Shown: positions 7,747 to 16,926, counted from the first letter of the stretch. The stretch is DNA of 64,000 nucleotides from Pseudomonas fluorescens (GCF_002022275.1 NZ_MSDF01000062.1:1-64000); one strand, 5' to 3'. Made by a program: numbers and translations. The notes: generated by a model not told the origin, from the sequence alone.

Positions 7747-8622
7747 TTAGATTTGCGGTGTAACGTCAATCGCACTCAGGTCCAAATGCCCATCCTTCAC
7801 CGGCGGGCACCAGTAATACCCACCGGTCAACGGCTTGCTGATGCGGTACAAGCCATCGACAATCCCGTCTTCCAACCCGCTCATGCGCCGCAACTGCGCT
7901 TCAAACGCGTCGAACGAATGGCCAAACGCAAGAAACATCAACCCCGCCTGGCCGTTCTCGGCCCACGGCATGGAGCGGCGTACCACAAACGCTTCAGGCG
8001 TGAAGCTTTCCTGGGCCGTGCGCTTGGTATGGGCGGATTCGGGGGCGTCGTCCAGTTCTTCGTTGTCGCCATGGCGACGGCCGATGATGTGGTCGCGCTC
8101 TTGCGCCGGCAATGCAGCGAAGCCATCGAGGTCGTGCTGCCATTGCTGGATCGCGGCGAAGCTGGCGCCGCTGTCGGTCAATGCGGCCTCAACGGCGGCA
8201 TCGTCGTGGGGGTTTTCGGTGCCGTCTTCGTAGTCAGTGAGGTCGAAACCGGTCTTGTAACGGAAGCCTTCGGTCATCTGTACCAGGCGGAACGCCGGGG
8301 CCAAGGCCTTTTCAAACGCGCGACTGCGTAACAGCAACTCACCGCGGTCCACACCGTGCAACCACACCCACAACGCCTGTTGGGTCGATGGGTTATGCGC
8401 GCCCGGTCCGCTGACGGCGGGGAACGTGCGCAGCCCGGCAACCTGGGCACCCAGCGCGTTTACCAGCGGCTCACCGAAACCGACCACTGCGGCCGAATCC
8501 GTCAACTGCACCAGCGCGTCCAGCGCGGCGGGCACGGCTGCGAGGGAATCGACGGCGAAAAACAGGTGGCGTGCCTGCAACGGCACCGGTGCGGCGAGAA
8601 TGCCCGGCTGGTACTGACTCAT
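7747..8622 (-). CDS. Dyp-type heme peroxidase (YfeX-like)
   Basis: A 291-aa cytoplasmic heme peroxidase of the DyP family, which oxidises dyes and porphyrinogens with H2O2. Seen landmarks are DYEDGTENP (the DyP GxxDG region with the catalytic Asp), EELDDAPESAHTKR (with the proximal heme His), the distal Arg in VVRRSMPW, and the closing FGHSFDAFEAQLRRMSG and GGYYWCPP. There is no twin-arginine signal. The start at 8622 follows AGAAGGAG at good spacing; a longer in-frame reading upstream lacks support. Length fits YfeX-type enzymes (about 300). It is a single gene, divergent from gapN with 127 bases between starts. Confidence 0.9.
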   Translation of the reverse strand: MSQYQPGILAAPVPLQARHLFFAVDSLAAVPAALDALVQLTDSAAVVGFGEPLVNALGAQVAGLRTFPAVSGPGAHNPSTQQALWVWLHGVDRGELLLRSRAFEKALAPAFRLVQMTEGFRYKTGFDLTDYEDGTENPHDDAAVEAALTDSGASFAAIQQWQHDLDGFAALPAQERDHIIGRRHGDNEELDDAPESAHTKRTAQESFTPEAFVVRRSMPWAENGQAGLMFLAFGHSFDAFEAQLRRMSGLEDGIVDGLYRISKPLTGGYYWCPPVKDGHLDLSAIDVTPQI

Positions 8623-8749
8623 GTGAACTCCTTCTGAAAAGCCGCGCAGTTTAACCGCAGGCGTACAATAAAGCGCGCAAGCCTTGCCATAGAGCCTGTT
8701 GTTGGGTGACTCTCTAGTCATGTTTTGCAACTATTCCAGGGGTAGCAAC

Positions 8750-10366
8750 ATGACCACCAGTAACCTGCTCTCACAGCTGTTTCCCGCCTCCGCCGCCGAG
8801 GTGCCCGCGCAATTCCAGCTGGGAGCGCCAATTGAACAGCGTGATTACCTGGTCGACGGTCAGTTGCAAGTGTGGAACGGCCCATTGGCCAAGGTGCAAA
8901 GCCCGGTGCAGTTTGGCGACGAGCGCGTGCATATCGGCAGCACGCCGCTGCTGGATGCCGAAACCGCCCTCACCGCCCTCGACGCCGCCGTGCGTGCCTA
9001 CGACCGTGGCCAGGGTGAATGGCCGACGATGCGCGTGGCCGATCGAATCCAGCACGTGGAAGCCTTTTTGCGGCGCATGCGCGAACAGCGCGAGGCCGTG
9101 GTCAAGCTGCTGATGTGGGAAATCGGTAAAAACCTCAAAGACTCCCAAAAAGAATTCGACCGCACCTGCGACTACATCACCGACACCATCAATGCCCTGA
9201 AAGAACTCGACCGCCGCTCCAGCCGTTTCGAGCTGGAACAGGACACCCTCGGCCAAATCCGCCGCGTGCCGCTGGGCGTGGCACTGTGCATGGGCCCCTA
9301 CAACTACCCGCTGAACGAAACCTTCACCACGCTGATCCCCGCGCTGATCATGGGCAACACGGTGGTGTTCAAGCCGGCCAAACTCGGCGTGCTGTTGATT
9401 CGCCCGTTGCTGGAAGCCTTCCGCGACAGCTTCCCGGCCGGCGTGATCAACGTGATTTACGGCAGCGGCCGCGAGACCGTCAGCGCGCTGATGGCCAGCG
9501 GCAAAATCGATATCTTTGCGTTTATCGGCACCAACAAGGCCGCCAGCGACCTTAAAAAACTGCACCCAAAACCCCACCGCCTGCGCGCCGCACTCGGCCT
9601 GGATGCAAAAAACCCCGGCATCGTGCTGCCCGAAGTCGACCTGGACAATGCCGTGAGCGAGGCCGTCACCGGCTCGCTGTCGTTCAACGGCCAGCGCTGC
9701 ACCGCGTTGAAGATCCTGTTTGTGCATGAAGACGTGGTCGACAGCTTCATCGACAAATTCAACAAAAAGCTCGCGACGCTCAAGCCCGGCATGCCTTGGG
9801 AAGACGGCGTGGCGCTGACGCCGCTGCCGGAAGTCGGCAAGGTGGATTACCTCAACGGGCTGGTGGCCGACGCCGCGCTGTATGGCGCAGAGGTGGTGAA
9901 TGACAATGGCGGCAGCAGCCGTGGCTCGTTCTTCTACCCGGCGGTGCTGTACCCGGTGAACCCGCAAATGCGCGTGTACCACGAAGAGCAGTTCGGCCCG
10001 GTGGTGCCGATCGTGCCGTACCGCGACCTCGAGACGGTGATCGAGTACGTGCTGGATTCGGATTTCGGCCAGCAGTTGAGCATCTTCGGTACCAACGCCG
10101 TGGAAGTCGGCCGACTGGTGGACACCTTCGCCAACCAGGTCGGGCGCATCAACATCAACGCCCAGTGCCAGCGCGGGCCGGACACGTTCCCCTTCAACGG
10201 GCGCAAAAACTCGGCCGAGGGCACGCTGTCGGTGCATGACGCCTTGCGCGTGTTTTCGATCCGCACCCTGGTGGCGACCAAGTTCCAGGAGAGCAACAAG
10301 GCGCTGGTCAGTGACATTCTGCGAAACCGCGATTCAAGCTTTTTGACCACGGACTACATTTTCTAA
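8750..10366 (+). CDS. gapN: NADP-dependent glyceraldehyde-3-phosphate dehydrogenase (ALDH superfamily)
   Basis: A 538-aa aldehyde-dehydrogenase family protein. The active-site segment SFNGQRCTALK contains the catalytic Cys (about residue 317). Cofactor-binding landmarks PYNYPLNETFTTLIPALIMGN and VVFKPAKLG are clear, as is FIGTNKA before the catalytic Glu region. The closing INAQCQRGPDTFPFNGRKNS is characteristic of GapN-like enzymes, which oxidise glyceraldehyde 3-phosphate directly to 3-phosphoglycerate with NADP and so yield NADPH without ATP. The start at 8750 is chosen over an upstream in-frame ATG because the family begins near MTTSNLLSQLF and AGGGGTAG lies upstream. The gene is followed by a REP pair. 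Confidence 0.85.
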   Translation: MTTSNLLSQLFPASAAEVPAQFQLGAPIEQRDYLVDGQLQVWNGPLAKVQSPVQFGDERVHIGSTPLLDAETALTALDAAVRAYDRGQGEWPTMRVADRIQHVEAFLRRMREQREAVVKLLMWEIGKNLKDSQKEFDRTCDYITDTINALKELDRRSSRFELEQDTLGQIRRVPLGVALCMGPYNYPLNETFTTLIPALIMGNTVVFKPAKLGVLLIRPLLEAFRDSFPAGVINVIYGSGRETVSALMASGKIDIFAFIGTNKAASDLKKLHPKPHRLRAALGLDAKNPGIVLPEVDLDNAVSEAVTGSLSFNGQRCTALKILFVHEDVVDSFIDKFNKKLATLKPGMPWEDGVALTPLPEVGKVDYLNGLVADAALYGAEVVNDNGGSSRGSFFYPAVLYPVNPQMRVYHEEQFGPVVPIVPYRDLETVIEYVLDSDFGQQLSIFGTNAVEVGRLVDTFANQVGRININAQCQRGPDTFPFNGRKNSAEGTLSVHDALRVFSIRTLVATKFQESNKALVSDILRNRDSSFLTTDYIF

Positions 10367-10385
10367 AGACACTGGAGATCAAAAA

Positions 10386-10475
10386 TGTGGGAGCGGGCTT
10401 GCTCGCGAATACGGTGTATCAGTTGATGAATTTGTTAACTGATCCACCGCATTCGCGAGCAAGCCCGCTCCCACA
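10386..10475. repeat. REP pair (REPIN-like) hairpin
   Basis: TGTGGGAGCGGGCTTGCTCGCGAA at the left and TTCGCGAGCAAGCCCGCTCCCACA at the right enclose GGTGTATCAGTT and its near complement. It lies between gapN and the FUSC gene. Confidence 0.85.
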
Positions 10476-10519
10476 CTTGGACCAAGTTAACCCTAACTAC
10501 CGAGGCCCTTTTAAAAACG

Positions 10520-11611
10520 ATGAACCTGCCCCTCTTCGCCCGGCGCCTGCTGCGCCCTCTGCTTGACCCCTACCGCCGCTACCGCCACGCCAAGCTGATC
10601 CACGCCGTGCGCGTGTCCATCGGCCTGCTCGCGACCATCCTGCTCACCACCGGCATCAACCTGCCCCACGGTGAATGGGCCTCGGTGACCATGCTCATCG
10701 TGATCGGCGGCTTGCAGCACCACGGCAATATCGGCAAAAAAGCCGTGGAACGCGCCTACGGCACCCTGATCGGCGCCAGCGTCGGGCTGGCGATCGTCGC
10801 GCAACAGGCCTGGCTCGGCCAGCCACTGGTGACCTATCTGCTGATGTCCATCGTGTGCGGGTTCTTCTCGTATCACGCCATCGGCAAGGGCGGCTACATC
10901 GCGCTGCTGTCGGCGATCACCGTATTTATCGTCGCCGGTCACGGTGACAATCCGATATCCGACGGCTTGTGGCGCACTGTCGACATCCTGATCGGCATCG
11001 TATTGGCCCTGGCGTTCTCCTTCGCTCTGCCGCTGTATGCCGTGTACTCGTGGCGCTACAACCTGGCCAGTGCGTTGCGCGATTGCGCGGCCATCTACAG
11101 CCGCATCATCAGCGGCCAGTCGGTGACCGATGACGAACACCTCAAACTGCTCAGCCGCCTGAACGCGGCGATGCTGCAACTGCGTTCGTTGATGCCGTCG
11201 GTGTCCAAGGAAGTGAAGATTTCCATGAATGAGCTGGATGCGATTCAGCGGCATTTGAGGATGTGTATCAGCACGTTGGAGATTTTGGGCAATACGCGGC
11301 CCAATCCTCAGGATGAGCAGGCGATGGCGCGGATGCAGATGCTGTTGAAGGCGGAGCATCGGCAGATTCGGGTGCAACTGGTGGGGATGGCGCGGGCGTT
11401 GAAGTCGGGGGTTACTGAAAGGCTGGAACGTAGTGCGGCGACTGTGGCGGATGAGAGTGGGTTGGAGGCGCCGGTGCAGAGTGCGATGGATGGATATCGG
11501 ATGTTGACGGTGCAGTTGGTGGGGAATGTGGAGGGGATGCGGGGAAAGTTGGCGGACACTTCCGAGCACTGGAAAATTTCAGCGAATAGAAAAGGACAGT
11601 TTAACGGCTAA
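10520..11611 (+). CDS. FUSC-family inner-membrane protein (putative aromatic acid exporter)
   Basis: A 363-aa membrane protein. About six hydrophobic segments fill residues 30-185 (HAVRVSIGLLATILLTTG, WASVTMLIVIGG, YIALLSAITVFIVAG, ILIGIVLALAFSFALPLYAV). A soluble helical domain of about 170 residues follows. This is the half-size FUSC/YccS arrangement; relatives such as AaeB export aromatic acids, but the substrate here is unknown. The last ~380 bases use noticeably more G-ending codons (GGG, TTG, GTG) than the first part. No partner membrane-fusion gene is adjacent. Confidence 0.75.
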   Translation: MNLPLFARRLLRPLLDPYRRYRHAKLIHAVRVSIGLLATILLTTGINLPHGEWASVTMLIVIGGLQHHGNIGKKAVERAYGTLIGASVGLAIVAQQAWLGQPLVTYLLMSIVCGFFSYHAIGKGGYIALLSAITVFIVAGHGDNPISDGLWRTVDILIGIVLALAFSFALPLYAVYSWRYNLASALRDCAAIYSRIISGQSVTDDEHLKLLSRLNAAMLQLRSLMPSVSKEVKISMNELDAIQRHLRMCISTLEILGNTRPNPQDEQAMARMQMLLKAEHRQIRVQLVGMARALKSGVTERLERSAATVADESGLEAPVQSAMDGYRMLTVQLVGNVEGMRGKLADTSEHWKISANRKGQFNG

Positions 11612-11642
11612 ATAAACTGTCCCAGTAACCGGCCTGACGTAA

Positions 11643-14600
11643 TCAGGTTACCCGTAGAACCTGAATTGCATGTATGAAGAAATCATTACCTATACCCGAT
11701 GCAGTATTATTATAAATTACGATCGGAACTGGACCGGTCGACGGGACCGCAAATCTAGCGCTCAGGGAACTCCATACCTGCTTCGGCAATGTAAGTGCAC
11801 CGTGGACTAAGACATTATTCACATATATGGACAGGACAGGATCAAATTGATTATACGGCGCACCCGCAGTGGTATTAAGCACCGAAGTCGTTATATAGTA
11901 CGTATGGCCTGGAGTCAAATCAAAATAGCCTATGAGTATAGCTCCCGCATATGACTCGCCCCTACCATAGTATGTCGTATTCATGTACAACCCCGTGGCG
12001 GTCAAAAAGGAATCAGCGGCGCCGGAACCTTTAACCCAAGTCGACAAACCATTGACAAGTTTAATATCCGACGGCACAAAAGAGTCACTAACTACATAGG
12101 GCGTCTGCGACAGCAATACCGCTCGCCCCCTATTAGGGCTACCATCATAGGCCAAATAAATATTCAAATAACCCCACGTATTCTTCGGCGCGGCTGTCAA
12201 CGCGCTGCGAGGAAAGCCAAACCCTGCTATACCATTCGCCTCCACCACCGGCGGAATTGCATAGCCTGCCAATATCGGTATAGTCCTTCCACTGACTGCG
12301 AACTCCACCCACACTGTTTGCCCTGTTTTCGCCATAAGCCATTTAGACATCGAATATTTTGTATCCCCAACAATGCGATTCAAATCCAGAGTAGTCTGAG
12401 GGCTTTGATTATTGACAATTGCCACTGGATTTCTGACAAAGGCGATCGCACCTACATATACCGTCAAGACATTGGATTGCGTTACTTTTCCATTGCGTGT
12501 CAGCGCGTAACGGGCCTGCATCCAGCCCCCTACACAGTTGTGTATTATTTTGTGCGGCGTGAAGTTAAACAGTAATTTCCCGCTTACATTACCAGCCGCT
12601 GACAGTTGAGTCGAAACACCACTCTGGGTAGTAACCGTCATCACCACCACATCTGTGGCCAGCATTCCCGGGACCGTCAACGCGAAATTTAAGTTAAATT
12701 CAAATGGGGTTGGTTCTATCGTCACTATCTGCGTGGCATGAGCATTTTGAAGTACTGGAAAGCTTAGAGTCTGCGGTAACTGCGCGACAGTATAAGTCCT
12801 ATCTCCAAACGGAGTCGCGGTCTGCAAAAGAGGGATACCAGGGTAACTTAGGCTGCCGGACAGCTTAATCACTGAACCATCTTTGATTTTGCTAACCGAC
12901 GTCAATGGCCAATTAATAGAGATATCCTTCCCGACCTCACTGGCTTTGATCTCTCGGGCGATCGCGAGTTGTTCAGTAATTAATACGCCAGTATTTGACG
13001 TGTAAATCACATTCAGCCAAAAAAACTGCCCGGCAAGCGCAAATAGCCATGCGGGAACTATTACGTTCACGCTCGTCATTTGGTATAAGGGCAATTCAGA
13101 ACCGCCTTTGAATCCGCCAACATAAAGAGCTGGCAATTGAATAGGCTTCAGATAAAGAGGTACGGGTTCGAAATCGTACCGGAACGGCCCCCGCTTAAGC
13201 CAACCTTTCAACAAGAAGTTATTACCCCCAGGCCTTAACCCCTTTGCAAACACATCAATCGGAACTTGTTCCTTAATCAAGGTTGATCCAGAGCCAACCG
13301 CCACCACTTTGGTAAATTGGGCGATACCATACGCCCCTTCTAAGTTAAAAGTAAATTCATCACCTTTCAACGCCTTCGAGAGCGTTGCCTGCAGTTCACC
13401 GCCGTTAAGCACAACGGTTGGGTCGATTGACGCTTGGGTAGCTTGGAGGAGCTTCAACGTTTTAAGCTCCACCGGCTCGCCAACACTGAAAATCAAAACC
13501 TCCGAGTGGCGAGTTATTGGTAATGCACCCTTAGTAACCACGGCGTAACGAGCAGACACTATTTTATTGACATTCCCCAAAACAACGTCTTCAGGAATAG
13601 GAATTTCCAAGTCAGCCAGTTTCAACCCGGCGGTCGAAGCGTCAATTTCAAAACTGTATTTATAAGAGAATTTTGGGCTGGATCCTTCTATGCTAATTTG
13701 CACCTCGTCCTTGGGCACCGTGCCCGACCACAGAATTTTTGCAATCAAACCATAACCAGTAAGCTCGGCCGAGTCCAAGTTAAAATTAGTATAGTTCGGC
13801 TTAACCAGATCAATATATAACGCAGGTAGCTCTGCCTCACCTTCACCGATTCTGGCAGCCTCTATCTCGGATGTCCGAGGTGGTTTCAGGTTTCCTTGAT
13901 CAACTTCATAAAGCGCCTCTAAATCGCCCTTACCCTCTAACACCTTCAAGGACTTACTGGTAAAAATCCGTTTATTCTGTTGCGTAGCGGCCAATTGTTT
14001 TGACGAGACTACATAAGCCCCGTTGTTATTGCCTTTTGTGCGAAAAATAGCTGTTGCAAGGTTTTTGGCAGCAAAAGGCTGGTACGTTGGAAAGCCAAAT
14101 TCCACATCTTTATCATGAGGTATCAACCCGCCTGTGAGAGGTTTTATCAGCGGCTTCGGCATCATCTTCTGCTGGCCGATTACGTAGATCAAGTTACTAT
14201 AAGATTCACCCACCTCTTTTCCGCTGCCAGATATTACCTTGTAGAAAAAACGTACTTTTCCAGGCCCGACTTTATCATTAAAAAAATTACGCTCGAGAAA
14301 AATAGACTCACCACCCTGGTTCTTGTCAGGTGTTGCTCCGAGGGTCAGGACTTCAGTGACTCCACCGTCTGGAGTGATTTCGGCATACAGCTGACACGTA
14401 TGGCGTGGACTGGGAAACGGTTTCGGGAAACGAACAGGATAGACCTTCACAGAGAAATCAAGTGTCGCTTCGTAATCAAGATCGATTTCGAATACCTCGT
14501 CTTCATCTGGGCCTTGCGTCACCACAGGCTGGGGAAGTTTGCCAGCTCCCAACTCGCTGAAGAGAGAATAAGGCTTGGAATATTTATACCGGCTCTCGGG

Positions 14601-15302
14601 TTCGTCGCCCATCACATTGCGCATTTTCATACGAATGCCGAAAGCCCCAGACCTGGTAATCTTGTCAATGATTTCGGGGGGGATTTGCACTCGATAAGCT
14701 TCTTTACTGGATGCCTGTTCCGGGCTCACGATATGTGTAAAAGGATTCCCATCAACTTCAATTATATTTTCATCATTCTGACGTATATTGACATACGGGT
14801 AGATCCACCACCAAAGCTCTGCAGCATTAGCCGGTGTAATGATTCCGCCTTCCGGTATACCGTCAAGCCATCCTAACAGCCCGCTGTGATAAGGCTCATT
14901 TTCGTTAGGATCATTTCCTGAAGGAATTGTCGTTAGAACCTGAACTTCTTCAATGTCCGAGCGGCTCTCCTGACCTGAAAACCTTACAACTCGGGTGAAG
15001 TATTTTACAACTTTGTCTATATTATCATCTCCCTGAAAAGCAAGATGATAAAAGGGCAAGTCCTCAGTCACAACACCAGAGGCTTTTGGTTGAGTAAGGT
15101 CCTCAAAGCGCATGGCGTAATAATCAAGATTTTTCTTATTAGTCCAACTTGATACGCCCCAGTATGACCAAGGCACTAAGGCTCGACGTCCCAAACCTTT
15201 TTTTGCTGGTTCCGGATATTTTTTCGTGGTCAGGTCTATGAATCCAGTTACTGGGTAAGCCGGGTCATCGAGCTTGTCAAAGTCATCAGGAGGAGTAGAC
15301 AT
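11643..15302 (-). CDS. 1219-aa AT-rich protein of unknown function, multi-domain beta-rich
   Basis: I do not recognise this gene. It encodes a long acidic protein with no signal peptide and no membrane segment. Its body reads as successive beta-sandwich-like modules of about 130-150 residues (e.g. LPALYIDLVKPNYTNF, LPALYVGGFKGGSELPLYQ and KPLIKPLTGGLIPHDKDV look like linker/strand repeats). The last ~150 residues form a separate domain resembling a jelly-roll carbohydrate-binding module (AILIGYFDLTPGHTYYITTS, DPVLSIYVNNVLV). Base composition is clearly lower in GC than the flanks, which suggests recent acquisition. ATG is possible at 15308 or 15302; I chose 15302 because TAAGGTGATG gives proper spacing to it. 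Possible roles (surface adhesin, toxin component) are guesses. Confidence 0.75.
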   Translation of the reverse strand: MSTPPDDFDKLDDPAYPVTGFIDLTTKKYPEPAKKGLGRRALVPWSYWGVSSWTNKKNLDYYAMRFEDLTQPKASGVVTEDLPFYHLAFQGDDNIDKVVKYFTRVVRFSGQESRSDIEEVQVLTTIPSGNDPNENEPYHSGLLGWLDGIPEGGIITPANAAELWWWIYPYVNIRQNDENIIEVDGNPFTHIVSPEQASSKEAYRVQIPPEIIDKITRSGAFGIRMKMRNVMGDEPESRYKYSKPYSLFSELGAGKLPQPVVTQGPDEDEVFEIDLDYEATLDFSVKVYPVRFPKPFPSPRHTCQLYAEITPDGGVTEVLTLGATPDKNQGGESIFLERNFFNDKVGPGKVRFFYKVISGSGKEVGESYSNLIYVIGQQKMMPKPLIKPLTGGLIPHDKDVEFGFPTYQPFAAKNLATAIFRTKGNNNGAYVVSSKQLAATQQNKRIFTSKSLKVLEGKGDLEALYEVDQGNLKPPRTSEIEAARIGEGEAELPALYIDLVKPNYTNFNLDSAELTGYGLIAKILWSGTVPKDEVQISIEGSSPKFSYKYSFEIDASTAGLKLADLEIPIPEDVVLGNVNKIVSARYAVVTKGALPITRHSEVLIFSVGEPVELKTLKLLQATQASIDPTVVLNGGELQATLSKALKGDEFTFNLEGAYGIAQFTKVVAVGSGSTLIKEQVPIDVFAKGLRPGGNNFLLKGWLKRGPFRYDFEPVPLYLKPIQLPALYVGGFKGGSELPLYQMTSVNVIVPAWLFALAGQFFWLNVIYTSNTGVLITEQLAIAREIKASEVGKDISINWPLTSVSKIKDGSVIKLSGSLSYPGIPLLQTATPFGDRTYTVAQLPQTLSFPVLQNAHATQIVTIEPTPFEFNLNFALTVPGMLATDVVVMTVTTQSGVSTQLSAAGNVSGKLLFNFTPHKIIHNCVGGWMQARYALTRNGKVTQSNVLTVYVGAIAFVRNPVAIVNNQSPQTTLDLNRIVGDTKYSMSKWLMAKTGQTVWVEFAVSGRTIPILAGYAIPPVVEANGIAGFGFPRSALTAAPKNTWGYLNIYLAYDGSPNRGRAVLLSQTPYVVSDSFVPSDIKLVNGLSTWVKGSGAADSFLTATGLYMNTTYYGRGESYAGAILIGYFDLTPGHTYYITTSVLNTTAGAPYNQFDPVLSIYVNNVLVHGALTLPKQVWSSLSARFAVPSTGPVPIVIYNNTASGIGNDFFIHAIQVLRVT

Positions 15303-15385
15303 ATCCATCACCTTACTGGGTTCAGGCGCGCGGGAATGGCGCGACGGGCAAGGTAAATAAGGCGCTTGGGGCGATAGTTGAATCT

Positions 15386-15403
15386 ACTGTCAGAATTGAC
15401 AGT
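15386..15403. promoter_or_regulatory. palindrome ACTGTCA-N4-TGACAGT upstream of the 1219-aa gene
   Basis: Perfect 7-bp arms are separated by GAAT, 84 bases upstream of the chosen start. The site is well placed as an operator or activator site for the AT-rich gene. The cognate regulator is unknown; no regulator gene is adjacent. Confidence 0.5.
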
Positions 15404-15557
15404 GGCGACGAGTGGTAGCAATACGAGGCACATCAGACGCCTATGCAGATAATGGCGAATCTCCCATCACCCACCCTTTTTCCTACATTTTTTTCACGAT
15501 TTATTCACATGCCGAGCCGTAGGGTGAAGCCTCATCCGTTACAAACGTTGCACATCA

Positions 15558-15585
15558 AGCCCGCCGCCCCAGCGGGCTTTTTTTT
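15558..15585 (+). terminator. orphan Rho-independent terminator
   Basis: AGCCCGC-N7-GCGGGCT is followed by eight T (15578-15585) in rightward sense. No rightward gene precedes it: the neighbouring gene reads leftward from 15302. It therefore ends either an unannotated small RNA starting within 15310-15550 or a lost gene. Confidence 0.75.
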
Positions 15586-15643
15586 GGCTGGGGTTTAATG
15601 CCGACGAGGATGCTCAAAGCGCCCTCAGTGGCGAGCGGGCTTT

Positions 15644-15778
15644 TGTGGCGAGCGGGCTTGCCCGCGTTGGGCTGCGCAGCAGCCCCCGTGGCAGGAACAG
15701 TGGTGTTTATCGAGAGCTTTTGGGGGGCTGGTTTTGGGGCTGCTTCGCAGCCCAACGCGGGCAAGCCCGCTCGCCACA
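15644..15778. repeat. long REP-variant hairpin (TGTGGCGAGCGGGCTTGCCCGCG)
   Basis: The left arm TGTGGCGAGCGGGCTTGCCCGCGTTGGGCTGCG pairs with the right arm ending GCTCGCCACA; the arms are over 30 bases. It is the same family as the copy at 60377 but a different branch from the TGTGGGAGC elements. Confidence 0.8.
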
Positions 15779-15818
15779 AGGGAGCCCTCTGGTCAGGGGG
15801 ATTGGGGCAAGCCTTTAA

Positions 15819-16568
15819 TCACGCCTTGGCGGTCGCGGGAGTGGAAGTTTTTTCGCGGATGGCGCGCTGAGTGTCCAGCACCTTGGCCAACGCGGTTTCC
15901 GCTTCCGGGCTTTGTTGCGGTACGCGAATCGCCGCCGACACCAGGGTGATCAACTTGGCCATCACTTCAGCATCCGTCGCCGGCCTGCCCAGGCTCATGG
16001 AGTTCATCAGCAAGCGCAGTTCCGTCCCCGCCATGACCCCGGATATCGCCTTGAGCGCAAATTGCAGGCGCACCCCCAGCTCATTGCGCGGCAAATCCGG
16101 CAGGGCCAGGGCAAACGCTTCGAAGAAGCGTTGAAACACCGGCTGGTAATGCACCTTGAGGTATTCCTGGATAAACGGTGAGGTGTCGCTGTACACGCGG
16201 CCGAGGAAACGGATGAAGGAGCGCCCTTCCCCGCTGGCCGGGTCGCTGCGTTCCAGGCCCATGGCCGGGGCGAACAGCACGCCGAGCAAGGTGTCGCAAT
16301 CGAGTGGCGCGTCGGACTCGGCTTCGCAGCGCGCGAGCAATTCCAGGCGCTGCTCGTTGAGCGGCTCCAAGCGTTGCATCAGCAGGGTTTTCATCAGGGA
16401 GTCCTTGTCCCCAAAGTGGTAGTTCACGGCGGCCAGGTTCACCTGGGCACGCTCGGTAATCTGCCGGAGCAGCACGGCGTCGTAGCCGTATTTGATGAAG
16501 AGAGCCTCTGTCGCATCCAGCAGTCGAGTCTTGGTAACGTTTGGAGCGCTGAGTTTCTTCGCGACCAT
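15819..16568 (-). CDS. TetR-family transcriptional regulator
   Basis: A 249-aa regulator. Residues about 10-58 form the TetR helix-turn-helix (TKTRLLDATEALFIKYGYDA, LLRQITERAQVNLAAVNYHFGDKDSL), and the rest is a helical ligand domain of the TetR_C type. An in-frame GTG four codons upstream (16580) is possible; ATG at 16568 has GTGGAA at 8-9 bases. It is divergent from the ABC exporter operon, and the intergenic gap holds an inverted pair of 11-bp motifs, the usual layout for a local repressor of an efflux system. The inducing ligand is unknown. Confidence 0.85.
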   Translation of the reverse strand: MVAKKLSAPNVTKTRLLDATEALFIKYGYDAVLLRQITERAQVNLAAVNYHFGDKDSLMKTLLMQRLEPLNEQRLELLARCEAESDAPLDCDTLLGVLFAPAMGLERSDPASGEGRSFIRFLGRVYSDTSPFIQEYLKVHYQPVFQRFFEAFALALPDLPRNELGVRLQFALKAISGVMAGTELRLLMNSMSLGRPATDAEVMAKLITLVSAAIRVPQQSPEAETALAKVLDTQRAIREKTSTPATAKA

Positions 16569-16926
16569 AAAAAGTTCCACGGGGGAAATATTGTTTTAAA
16601 AAATAATTTGATTTTTTATACCGGGGCGGCCTGTTGAAAGCAAGTAGTGACACAGCGCCATATGATCAAAACCCCGTATAACCGGGCGTGTGGAGGCCGG
16701 CCAAAGGCTTTTTCAAACGCCTGAACCGCACCGGTGGAGATTCGTTTCAAAGGGTAAAACCGCTCTACATCCACGGCTGGCGAAGCGCAGTGAACGCGGG
16801 TACTATTCAAACAATATTTTAAAAACAAGAAATAAAACCAGTCCGTGACGCGTACCCGCTAGCTCCCGAACTTGTTACAAAGCTTTACCGGGGCATGAGG
16901 GCAGCGTCGAGACTGCAGGCGTAGTC
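16569..16926. promoter_or_regulatory. TetR/exporter divergent control region with paired AAACAATATTT sites
   Basis: The 11-mer AAACAATATTT occurs on the minus strand at 16586-16596, just upstream of the TetR gene, and on the plus strand at 16809-16819, about 110 bases upstream of the exporter operon. Each sits next to TTTTAAAA, giving AT-rich, near-palindromic sites at both promoters. The flanks are otherwise GC-rich. No gene is seen in the 358 bases. Confidence 0.5.

Larger units (their letters stand above)
15303..15818. other. 516-bp intergenic region
   Basis: No protein gene is recognised. It holds the regulatory palindrome (15386), the orphan terminator (15558) and the long REP-variant hairpin (15644). 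The part 15310-15550 is the only candidate body for a rightward transcript ending at the terminator. Confidence 0.5.

Noticed and set aside
8623..8730. 36-residue N-terminal extension of the Dyp peroxidase
   Set aside because: It overlaps the gapN promoter side, has no family similarity, and the ATG at 8622 has a strong ribosome site.
8771..10237. 488-codon open frame antisense to gapN
   Set aside because: A GC-rich shadow of the ALDH gene; no domain, no ribosome site. Similar long antisense frames lie opposite cysS, glnS, emrB, emrA and the exporter adaptor, and are rejected for the same reason.
14115..14876. 253-codon frame antisense to the AT-rich gene
   Set aside because: More notable because the region is AT-rich, but the protein has no recognisable features and no ribosome site, while the sense frame is a continuous 1219 codons.
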